The position numbers were made by a program, and so were the translations under genes. DNA of 64,000 nucleotides, taken from the NCBI GenBank assembly GCA_029218445.1, contig JAQXRI010000148.1:1-64000 (forward strand), written 5' to 3'. Below, piece after piece: positions 1-7,332 of this stretch. The notes under the pieces were generated by a model. The model was given only the letters and a program-made list of their open reading frames with translations, ran no database searches and was not told where the DNA came from. How positions within the stretch are numbered: the first letter of the stretch is position 1; every line of letters starts with the position of its first letter. The stretch comes from Prevotellaceae bacterium. GTDB taxonomy: Bacteria > Bacteroidota > Bacteroidia > Bacteroidales > Bacteroidaceae.

Positions 1-1
1 C

Positions 2-124
2 GAAATGTCTTTCGAGGAACTAAAGCGACGTACAACCTTCGTCGCACTAAACGATTTTGCAAAACAAAACATAGCTATAGCATTCCGTCGCCGACTGAAT
101 GCCATGAAACAACAAACGACATAA
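2..124 (+). CDS. C-terminal fragment of a CDS truncated by the window edge (product unknown)
   Basis: Frame 2 reads EMSFEELKRRTTFVALNDFAKQNIAIAFRRRLNAMKQQTT* with a protein-like composition, and a downstream CDS follows closely. Confidence 0.5.
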   Translation, partial: EMSFEELKRRTTFVALNDFAKQNIAIAFRRRLNAMKQQTT

Positions 125-146
125 GCGCCACAAAACAAAAAAGCAT

Positions 147-1271
147 ATGGCACGAATAAGAATATACGAATACCCCGGCGAGCTGCTTTGGCACAGCAGG
201 GAACACAACTGGTATCTCGACAACGACCCCAGCGGGATAAACCTTGCTCTGACGGAAAAGCTGTATGTAGTGAAACAGATGTTTCCTGAGGAGATTGACG
301 AATACAGCACGTTTCTGGATGAAGCTTATCGGCTGACCGTGGCCGTGGCTTGCACCTATAGAATAAAGTTCAGCAACGCCTTTGACGTGCTGCGCATTAA
401 CTACAACACCTACTCTTCGCTGCTGGGGTGCGCCATACTGCAAAATTATAATAATGCGTCGGAATTTGCCGATATTATAGACAAGCTGATGACCAATGCT
501 AAAAATGTATTGGAAGACGATCGGTTTATGCAATTATATTATTATAATCACTCTTTTGAGTCAAAAATGCAAGACATAATCAAAAGCGTCAGAACCAAGG
601 GAGCAATAGACAGAATACTCCCACAACCCGAAGACCCCGAAAAGCTTGGCAGACCTACGTTAGATTGGCTTGAAGAGCGCATACGAACGGACGAGGACGT
701 AGAGGACACGATACAACTGTACCAAACAGCAGATGAACGGAGAAGAATGTATGAGCTGTTGAGGCGACTGCTTAAAGACAATAAAGACTGCAAAATAAAC
801 TGGGACAAAATGTCAGGTATCTACTCCACACAAACCAAAAGTTCGCTGTTCGGCATAAAGTTTGGCCAGGCGAAAACCATAGACAGCGAAAAGGAGGAGA
901 TGAAGAAAAAGATAAAGGAACTACAGCTGCAGCTCGACGAGGCAAACAAGAGGATTAGCGAAATGGACGAATTGAGAAAGTGGCTGACACGGGAGGTGGC
1001 AAAGGCAAAGAATGAAACCAACAGGGTGAAAAAGGAAAGCGAAAAAATAAAGGAAAGCGAACAAGACAAGGACATAGAAATAGAAAGGCTGAAAGACGAA
1101 ATAGAAAGGCTGAAAGGAGTCGTGCTGGACGCATTGGCAGGCAACGAGACAACGCTGAACGACAAAATCGACGCCACCCATCGCGGCGGCACAATAAACA
1201 TATTCGTCAAAGACAGCAACCCCATAGTGAACAACAACGCCACCTTCAACGCCGAGGTGAACAACCGGTAA
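147..1271 (+). CDS. Hypothetical protein with long coiled coil and Asn-rich C-terminal tail
   Basis: 374-aa ORF. Heptad-like K/E/L-rich segment (EKEEMKKKIKELQLQLDEANKRI...IERLKDEIERLKG) followed by SNPIVNNNATFNAEVNNR. Confidence 0.8.
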   Translation: MARIRIYEYPGELLWHSREHNWYLDNDPSGINLALTEKLYVVKQMFPEEIDEYSTFLDEAYRLTVAVACTYRIKFSNAFDVLRINYNTYSSLLGCAILQNYNNASEFADIIDKLMTNAKNVLEDDRFMQLYYYNHSFESKMQDIIKSVRTKGAIDRILPQPEDPEKLGRPTLDWLEERIRTDEDVEDTIQLYQTADERRRMYELLRRLLKDNKDCKINWDKMSGIYSTQTKSSLFGIKFGQAKTIDSEKEEMKKKIKELQLQLDEANKRISEMDELRKWLTREVAKAKNETNRVKKESEKIKESEQDKDIEIERLKDEIERLKGVVLDALAGNETTLNDKIDATHRGGTINIFVKDSNPIVNNNATFNAEVNNR

Positions 1272-1345
1272 GGCCGGCGTCCCGCCCACACGTATGGACC
1301 ATTCGGCTAACGCACTTTAAACAACGACAAATAAACAAAAACAAT

Positions 1346-1870
1346 ATGGAACTAAGCAACGAAGAAAAACTGGAACTGCTCGAAAGGCTGATGGGCAAGG
1401 GCGCAATGCCGGCCAACATCAACTTAGGCAACATGGTGACCAACAACTACGAGCAGGGAAGCAACCCGGTGGTGAACAACAACCCCGTGTTCAACGCGCC
1501 CGTCACCTTCTACGCCGGAAAGAAAAACTCGCTCTCGCCTTCACAGCAGAAGGTGAAAAGCGCCATCGAACAGCTGCTGCACGAGGGTGTGCTGAAAGAC
1601 GGAATACAGTGGTGGGCAATATACAGGGTGCTGAGCGATAAATGCAACTACACCACCAACAAAAAAGACTTCGCCGCACTGATGAACAACATGGAAATAG
1701 ACCAGGGCAAGGCACCATGCGAATACAACAACTGGCGCAACTTCACCCCCAGCCACCTCCAGGCAAGCGTAGATACATGGGCCGACATGCCCAAGGAATC
1801 GCTCGGCGAGGCAGAGAAAAGACAAGTGGCGGTGGGCATAAGACTGATGGAACTGCTGGAGCAACAATAG
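1346..1870 (+). CDS. Hypothetical protein with N-terminal Asn-rich motif
   Basis: 174-aa ORF. GNMVTNNYEQGSNPVVNNNPVFNAPVTFY resembles the tail of the preceding ORF. Confidence 0.8.
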   Translation: MELSNEEKLELLERLMGKGAMPANINLGNMVTNNYEQGSNPVVNNNPVFNAPVTFYAGKKNSLSPSQQKVKSAIEQLLHEGVLKDGIQWWAIYRVLSDKCNYTTNKKDFAALMNNMEIDQGKAPCEYNNWRNFTPSHLQASVDTWADMPKESLGEAEKRQVAVGIRLMELLEQQ

Positions 1871-1941
1871 CACGACAATAGCAACAATAGCAATTACAAT
1901 CGCAATCGACGGAAACGTTCGGTTGCGGTTTTTTTTTGCCC

Positions 1942-1949
1942 TAACTTTG
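1942..1949 (+). promoter_or_regulatory. Putative Bacteroidetes -7 box (TAACTTTG)
   Basis: Matches TAnnTTTG; lies 52 nt upstream of the ATG at 2001. Confidence 0.4.
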
Positions 1950-2000
1950 CCTGCAGAAACGGGAATAGTCCCGCTGAAAACAAAAAAACAATTAAGCATT

Positions 2001-2294
2001 ATGGAAACAATCAAGACCAACAGCGACATCATGGCAGTAAGCTATCGCGCTCGTGTAACACTCCTGTCGAACGGCGACATCGTAATCAACCCGGTGAAGG
2101 AAGGCTCACGCGGCCCACGCGTAAAGTCAACCTTGCTGAAGACTCCCCACGGCAAACTTCAGAAGACGGCCAAGAGCTATTACGCAGTGTTCCGCCTGCC
2201 TGTGGCCGACGGCATTACCGAGGCGCGGGAAAACCTCACTGCCGAAGTGTGCGACATGATTAAATATTTCTGGGACAACGAGAAACGACCATGA
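2001..2294 (+). CDS. Hypothetical small protein
   Basis: ORF starting METIKTNSDIMAVSYRARVTLL. Its stop overlaps the next start (ATGA at 2291), which suggests coupling. Confidence 0.7.
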   Translation: METIKTNSDIMAVSYRARVTLLSNGDIVINPVKEGSRGPRVKSTLLKTPHGKLQKTAKSYYAVFRLPVADGITEARENLTAEVCDMIKYFWDNEKRP

Positions 2295-2701
2295 AGCTCA
2301 CTCAACACTTTAGCCTCGCAGAGTTTACACGCTCTGCGACGGCTGCCCAAAAGGGCATCGACAACGTGCCTTCGGCCACTGCCATAGGCAACATGCGCCA
2401 CCTGTGTGAACGAGTGCTCGAACCGCTGCGGGACCACGTGGGCCACCCCATAACCATAACCTCCGGCTACCGCTCGCAAAGGCTCAACAAGGCAGTGGGC
2501 GGCGTGGACAACTCGCAGCACATGGCCGGCGAAGCTGCCGACCTCGCCATCTCAAGCCTTCGACAAGGAAGGGAGTGGATGGAGTGGATAATGGACAACT
2601 GCGAGTTTGACCAGCTGATACTCGAGAAAGCAGGCTCGGCCATTTGGCTGCACGTGTCGTGCAAGAGAAACAGGAACGAGGTATTCAGCACAGTGAAGTG
2701 A
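2291..2701 (+). CDS. Peptidase M15-family (D-Ala-D-Ala carboxypeptidase-like / endolysin-like) protein
   Basis: MKLTQHFSLAEFTRS...ITSGYRSQRLNKAVGG...SQHMAGEAADL...WLHVSC: SGYR, SxHxxGxAxD and H motifs of M15 peptidases. Confidence 0.85.
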   Translation: MKLTQHFSLAEFTRSATAAQKGIDNVPSATAIGNMRHLCERVLEPLRDHVGHPITITSGYRSQRLNKAVGGVDNSQHMAGEAADLAISSLRQGREWMEWIMDNCEFDQLILEKAGSAIWLHVSCKRNRNEVFSTVK

Positions 2702-2744
2702 ACACTACTGCACTAAACAACAATCCCAATTTACTCTTTTCATT

Positions 2745-4118
2745 ATGAACAACAACATCACCACCCCCAACAACGCAGCCACCCCGGCAGCCAAAAAGGC
2801 TCCGCAGCTGCCTTCCATGCGGCAGTTGCCGCTGATAATGCGCATAATAATGGCCATCACGCCGCCACAGCTGCGCATAGCCATGTGGCACTCGATGTGC
2901 GTGGCACTGTGCTGCCTGGCCACACGAGTGAGGTTTCACTACACCTACGACACCTTCCCCCACGCCCTGCTGCTGAAATGCCTCGTCGAGGCCGAACAGT
3001 CGGGAGGAAAGTCGTTTGCACGAACCATGATAGACGGCATGCTGATGAAACCGCTGAAGGACCGCGACGACGACCAACGCCGCAAGGAGCAGGACTACCG
3101 CGAACTGAAGCAGCGCACGGGCAAAAACGAAACACTGCCCGCAGCACCCAAGACCACCATTCGCACCTGCCCCATAGCCATATCGATAGCCATGCTGGTG
3201 AAAAGGGCCGACGCTCCGCAACGCTACTTCGGCACGCCGCTCACGCTGTGGAGCTTTACCGAAGAGATGGCCACCGTGGTAGAGTCGAACCGCAGGGCCT
3301 TTGCCAACATCAGAAGCATCGAGCGCACAAGCTACGACCTGGGCAGCACCTACGGCAACGACTACCTCTCGGACCAAGCCTACTCGGCCACGGTTGACAT
3401 CATGCAGTGCTCGCTCTACCTTGGCACGCCCAACGCCATCGACGCCTATGCCGACAACAGCTTCATTGAGGGCGGCGGCGTGACGCGCACCATATTCGTG
3501 AAGCTGCCAGGAAGCCTTGGCGACGAGGCGCCCGAATTTAAGCACATGAGCAACGACGACCGCAAGGCCATCGACGACATGCTGAAGCTGATGGACGACG
3601 ACGTGTATGCCACCGACGGCACCATACAGCCCGAACACTACATCAACATGCGATGGCTGGACAAGACGGTGCGCCGATGGTGTGACGAGCAGCGCAACAA
3701 GGTGCTCATGAACGGAAGCCTTGCCCACGACACGTTCTACAAGCGCTCGTCGGTGTCGGCCTTCCGCGAAGCCGCCCTCTGCGCCTACCTCTACAGTCTT
3801 GAAGGCGTGGCGCAGGCCGACATCGAGCGCCGCTGCCGTCAGATTTACCTCTACGCCGCCGAAAACATTCTCGACTCGATGCTGTCGAAATGGGGCAAGC
3901 GGTTTGAAGACCTCTCGCGCAAGCGTATGAACCCGGAGAGCCAAACGCGAGTGTCGGTGTTCGACAAGCTCGACAACACATTCACCCGCGAACAGCTCGA
4001 CCAACTGCTGAAACAGCTCCAGCTGACCACCCAGTCGAAGGTGTTCGTATCGAAATGGAAGGCCAAGGGATGGGTAAAGGAAACGGAGAAGATGAAGTAT
4101 CAGAAGGTAATGAAATAA
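2745..4118 (+). CDS. P-loop ATPase / DUF3987-like protein of mobile-element type
   Basis: 457-aa ORF with Walker-A-like AEQSGGKS directly upstream of a primase gene. Confidence 0.6.
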   Translation: MNNNITTPNNAATPAAKKAPQLPSMRQLPLIMRIIMAITPPQLRIAMWHSMCVALCCLATRVRFHYTYDTFPHALLLKCLVEAEQSGGKSFARTMIDGMLMKPLKDRDDDQRRKEQDYRELKQRTGKNETLPAAPKTTIRTCPIAISIAMLVKRADAPQRYFGTPLTLWSFTEEMATVVESNRRAFANIRSIERTSYDLGSTYGNDYLSDQAYSATVDIMQCSLYLGTPNAIDAYADNSFIEGGGVTRTIFVKLPGSLGDEAPEFKHMSNDDRKAIDDMLKLMDDDVYATDGTIQPEHYINMRWLDKTVRRWCDEQRNKVLMNGSLAHDTFYKRSSVSAFREAALCAYLYSLEGVAQADIERRCRQIYLYAAENILDSMLSKWGKRFEDLSRKRMNPESQTRVSVFDKLDNTFTREQLDQLLKQLQLTTQSKVFVSKWKAKGWVKETEKMKYQKVMK

Positions 4119-4120
4119 TT

Positions 4121-5062
4121 ATGATTGACAAAAATGCTATTGACAAGCTGCGCAGCCTTTCGATAGAAGATGTTGCACAGCGACTGGGAATGAAAGTGGT
4201 ACGCCACAAGGCACTGTGCCCATTCCACAACGACACACATGCCTCGCTGTCGTTCCACACCGGACGCAACAGCTTCCACTGCTTCGTGTGCGGAGCCAAG
4301 GGCAAGGGACCCATCGACCTCGTCATGCAGTGCGAAAAACTATCGTTTGTCGATGCCTGCCGATGGCTGGCCGACGACAACAACATCTCGACCATCGAAC
4401 GCCAGGAATGGCTGAAGCCCAAACAGCCACGACCGGCACAACCCATCGACCTGCCCCATCTCGAAGAGATCATGGCACGCCCCATGCTGACGGCCGCCGC
4501 CCGCCATTTCCTGTTTGACGAACGCCGCATAAGTGCCTCGGTGGTGTCCCGGCTGGGCATCAGCAGCACCGACATAAGCCTGCCCACCACGGGCAACTTT
4601 CGCGGACAGTGGTTCAACGCCCCGTCGCTGCTGCTGCCCTACCGCTCCCTCGACGGCCGTCTGATGTCGGTTCAGGCACGCTATCTCGGCTCGCGCGACG
4701 AGGCGAAGGCCAAAGGCCTGCCCCGCTTCCAGTTTCCGGCCGGCAGCCGTTGCCGTGTGTTCAACCTTCCCGTGCTGTCCACCCTTCAAGATGGCGAAGA
4801 GCTGTGGCTGAGCGAAGGCGTCACCGACTGCCTTGCGCTCATGTCGTGGGGCAAGAAGGCAATGGCCATCCCCTCGGCCACGCTGCTCACCGACGACGAC
4901 CTTGCCCTGCTGCAAGGCCGCAACCTGCACATGGCTCCCGACAACGACGAGCCCGGCCAACGCCTGTTTGACCAGCTCAAACGCCACCTGCCCGACATCA
5001 AGCGGCATCAGCTGCCCGAAGGGTGTAAGGATGTTGGGGAGTGGTGGAAATTGAAAAATTAA
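4121..5062 (+). CDS. CHC2 zinc-finger / TOPRIM primase-like protein
   Basis: CPFHNDTHASLSFHTGRNSFHCFVCGAKG is a CHC2 zinc-binding motif; SEGVTDCLALMSWG and APDNDEPGQ are TOPRIM-like. Alternative start at 4055. Confidence 0.85.
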   Translation: MIDKNAIDKLRSLSIEDVAQRLGMKVVRHKALCPFHNDTHASLSFHTGRNSFHCFVCGAKGKGPIDLVMQCEKLSFVDACRWLADDNNISTIERQEWLKPKQPRPAQPIDLPHLEEIMARPMLTAAARHFLFDERRISASVVSRLGISSTDISLPTTGNFRGQWFNAPSLLLPYRSLDGRLMSVQARYLGSRDEAKAKGLPRFQFPAGSRCRVFNLPVLSTLQDGEELWLSEGVTDCLALMSWGKKAMAIPSATLLTDDDLALLQGRNLHMAPDNDEPGQRLFDQLKRHLPDIKRHQLPEGCKDVGEWWKLKN

Positions 5063-5108
5063 AGAATTAAAGAAACGAAGTTCGACGAAGTCAATTAAAG
5101 AATTAAAG
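5057..5108. repeat. AATTAAAG octamer repeats (exact 16-bp direct repeat, 5057-5072 and 5093-5108)
   Basis: AATTAAAGAATTAAAG occurs twice, 20 nt apart. Confidence 0.8.
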
Positions 5109-5124
5109 TTCATTGGCATTTAGG

Positions 5125-5209
5125 ATAACGTGATTTCGCCGAATTGTTTTAAACCGTCAAATCGCCGATTGTAGGGGCGGTTTTTTGGATTTCATCGAAC
5201 TAACGTTAA
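5125..5209 (+). repeat. MITE-like imperfect palindromic repeat, copy 1
   Basis: ATAACGTGATTTCGCCGAATTG ... GCCGATTGTAGGGGCGG ... GATTTCATCGAACTAACGTTAA. Ends are inverted repeats. An inverted second copy lies at 13931-14017. Confidence 0.7.
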
Positions 5210-5243
5210 ATATTTTTTATAAAAAAAAGAAAGGGGAAAAACT

Positions 5244-5621
5244 ATGAAATTTGAAATTGTAAGAACAAAACGGTATGGCGAGACAGTCATGGGACAACTG
5301 CTGGCCGACGGCGGCTATGTGGCCGACACATGCGAAAACGCCAAAGAGATGTTGCCCACAGGCACCTACACCATTGGCATAACGAAAGTGGGCAAAAAGG
5401 TGGCTTACGTGGGTGCGGCAAAAGGACGAAGCCAACAAATAGGCACGGCCAACGGCGTTTACGGCAAGTTCCGGCATAAGATAATGGTGGGCAAGGCCGT
5501 ATGCCCCGGCTGCCTCATCGACACCCAAAACCACTACAACCGCCTGTTTGAACGTCTGCGCAAAGCGACGGCACGAGGCACAACGTTGACGGTGGAGATA
5601 AAGGAAAGGTTAACAAGTTAA
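5244..5621 (+). CDS. DUF5675-like protein
   Basis: MKFEIVRTKRYGETVMGQLLADGGYVADTCENAKEMLPTGTYTIG resembles DUF5675-family proteins as I remember them. Confidence 0.65.
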   Translation: MKFEIVRTKRYGETVMGQLLADGGYVADTCENAKEMLPTGTYTIGITKVGKKVAYVGAAKGRSQQIGTANGVYGKFRHKIMVGKAVCPGCLIDTQNHYNRLFERLRKATARGTTLTVEIKERLTS

Positions 5622-5630
5622 CGGTTAACG
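5609..5630. repeat. GTTAAC-containing intergenic repeat
   Basis: GTTAACAAGTTAACGGTTAACG, overlapping the stop codon of the preceding CDS. Confidence 0.8.
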
Positions 5631-5685
5631 GGGAGTATTTTGGAGAATAATTGGATCAGAGGGACAGGCACATTGGTTCGCTGAG

Positions 5686-5710
5686 GGTCAGAGGAACCTG
5701 TCCCTATGAT
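5686..5710 (+). repeat. Left arm of a 25-bp inverted repeat flanking the methylase islet
   Basis: GGTCAGAGGAACCTGTCCCTATGAT; the reverse complement of 7237-7261 matches 24/25. Confidence 0.85.
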
Positions 5711-5800
5711 TACCCAATCTATCCCACGAACGACACCCCGTAATCCAACAAACGACAATATAACAGCACTGAGCCATAGCCCTAAGGGGTAAATAAAACA

Positions 5801-5822
5801 GCACAGGGAGTGTGCCCTGTGC
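5801..5822. terminator. Hairpin, possible terminator on the minus strand
   Basis: GCACAGGG-AGTGTG-CCCTGTGC, a perfect 8-bp stem. On the minus strand it is followed by TGTTTTATTT. Confidence 0.45.
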
Positions 5823-5823
5823 T

Positions 5824-5835
5824 TGAAGAAAAATA
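5824..5835 (+). repeat. 12-bp direct repeat, left copy
   Basis: TGAAGAAAAATA, identical to 7266-7277. Confidence 0.6.
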
Positions 5836-6013
5836 GTCACCAGTCACACTGACTCATAAAACCGCATTTATTTTGTTATAAACAGTTAATTAATCTGTAC
5901 TATTGATGAAACAATATTAATTTATGTGATATTACATGATATTTTCATTCCAATTAAGAGTAATTTGAAATAAAATATCTATCTTCGAAGGCAAATAGAT
6001 TATAGGGAATAAT

Positions 6014-6925
6014 ATGATTGTAAGAAACGTACCTCATATAGTGCAATACCAAGGGTCAAAAAGAAACCTTGCACCACAGATAATACAATATATGCCACGC
6101 AGGTTTGAAAGGCTGATTGAGCCTTTTTCCGGTATGGCGGCCATAACTATTGCGGTGGCGAAAGAGCGACGTACCAATTCATTTTGGATAAACGACCTCA
6201 ACCAACCGCTTGTAGGGGTACTGAAGGAGGCAATAGAAAATCCGCAAAGACTGCTTAATGACTACACAAGAGTATGGTCAGGCCAAATAGATTTTGAGGG
6301 AGGAGGATTGGAACATTTCTATAAGGTAAGGGACGACTTCAACCGTGGTGACCAGTGTGCTGCCAATATGCTGTATCTGCTTGCACGATGTGTCAAAGGT
6401 TCCGTAAGATATAGTTCGACTGGACAGTTCAACCAATCACCCGACAAAAGGCGTATGGGAACGTCACCCTCCACTCTTTCAAAAAACATATTCCAGATTT
6501 CCAATTATCTTAAAGGGAAGACCCGATTCACATCCTGCGATTACCGCGATGTGCTGTCTGGCGCACGCCAAGGCGACATCGTATATATGGACCCTCCGTA
6601 TCAAGGTGTATGCAGCACTCGCGACTGCAGATATTTCTCGGGCATCGACTATGAGGAATTCGTCGATAGCGTGTCCGACCTTGTGCGACGTGACATTGAT
6701 TTTATCATCAGCTACGATGGCACTTGTGGAGACAAGCAGTACGGTCAAGACCTCCCCGAATCGTTGGGTCTGAAGAAAGTACTGCTTAACGCGGGGCTAT
6801 CCAGCCAGTCGCTCTTGTTAGGCAAGAAAGAGGTGACATACGAGGCTCTGTATCTTAGCCCACGTCTGCAGGAAGTGAGGAAGACAAGCCCTGAGATGCA
6901 CCTTCTTTTTGATGAAATTGTATGA
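6014..6925 (+). CDS. D12-class (Dam-like) DNA adenine methyltransferase
   Basis: VQYQGSKRNLAPQII...LIEPFSGMAAITIAVAKERR...GDIVYMDPPYQGV: D12 motif I and the DPPY motif. Confidence 0.9.
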   Translation: MIVRNVPHIVQYQGSKRNLAPQIIQYMPRRFERLIEPFSGMAAITIAVAKERRTNSFWINDLNQPLVGVLKEAIENPQRLLNDYTRVWSGQIDFEGGGLEHFYKVRDDFNRGDQCAANMLYLLARCVKGSVRYSSTGQFNQSPDKRRMGTSPSTLSKNIFQISNYLKGKTRFTSCDYRDVLSGARQGDIVYMDPPYQGVCSTRDCRYFSGIDYEEFVDSVSDLVRRDIDFIISYDGTCGDKQYGQDLPESLGLKKVLLNAGLSSQSLLLGKKEVTYEALYLSPRLQEVRKTSPEMHLLFDEIV

Positions 6926-6944
6926 CTTTTGACATTGGAGAATA

Positions 6945-7235
6945 ATGAAATATCCAAAATCAGTATTGGCGAGGCTGAACGCCATTAAGGCGAAGCGTCC
7001 GCAAACAGTTATCCGGCATATTCTTGAATATGGCCACATCACTACAGAGGAACTTGAAACCCTCTACGAATATAAACATGCACCACGCGCTGCGCGTGAT
7101 GTCAGGGAAAGAGGCGTCAATCTTGAAAGATTCTGGGTTAAATCATCTGACGGCAGGCAAATAGCTGCATACAAGTTTGGCAATCCTGTCTTCACTGAGA
7201 ATAATATTGACAACTATAAAGAGTCAGATGTATAA
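6945..7235 (+). pseudogene. Probable truncated restriction endonuclease (N-terminal winged-helix remnant, nuclease domain missing)
   Basis: MKYPKSVLARLNAIKAKRPQTVIRHILEYGHITTEELETLYEYKHAPRAARDVRERGVNLERF resembles, from memory, the N-terminus of longer HNH-type REases next to D12 methylases. The ORF ends where the 25-bp repeat begins. Confidence 0.5.
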
Positions 7236-7236
7236 A

Positions 7237-7261
7237 ATCATAGGGCCAGGTTCCTCTGACC
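7237..7261 (-). repeat. Right arm of the 25-bp inverted repeat
   Basis: ATCATAGGGCCAGGTTCCTCTGACC, reverse complement of 5686-5710 with one mismatch. Confidence 0.85.
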
Positions 7262-7265
7262 ACTC

Positions 7266-7277
7266 TGAAGAAAAATA
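7266..7277 (+). repeat. 12-bp direct repeat, right copy
   Basis: TGAAGAAAAATA, identical to 5824-5835. Confidence 0.6.
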
Positions 7278-7314
7278 AAACGCAGCAACAGCATTGCGCC
7301 TGTTGCCGCGTTTT
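7277..7314 (-). terminator. Rho-independent-like terminator of the S9 peptidase gene
   Basis: AAAACGCaGCAACAG...CTGTTGCcGCGTTTT hairpin 19 nt from the stop codon of the minus-strand CDS, T-rich on the minus strand. Confidence 0.6.
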
Positions 7315-7332
7315 CATTCGGTTTTAATTCTT

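Noticed and set aside
2685-4004. 439-aa minus-strand ORF antisense to the P-loop ATPase gene
   Set aside because: Shadow ORF in GC-rich coding DNA; low-complexity V/H/A/R composition and no recognisable domain, while the plus-strand frame has family motifs.
5686-7261. Complete IS element bounded by the 25-bp inverted repeats
   Set aside because: No transposase between the repeats; only a methylase and an REase-like fragment, so it is treated as an R-M islet rather than an IS.
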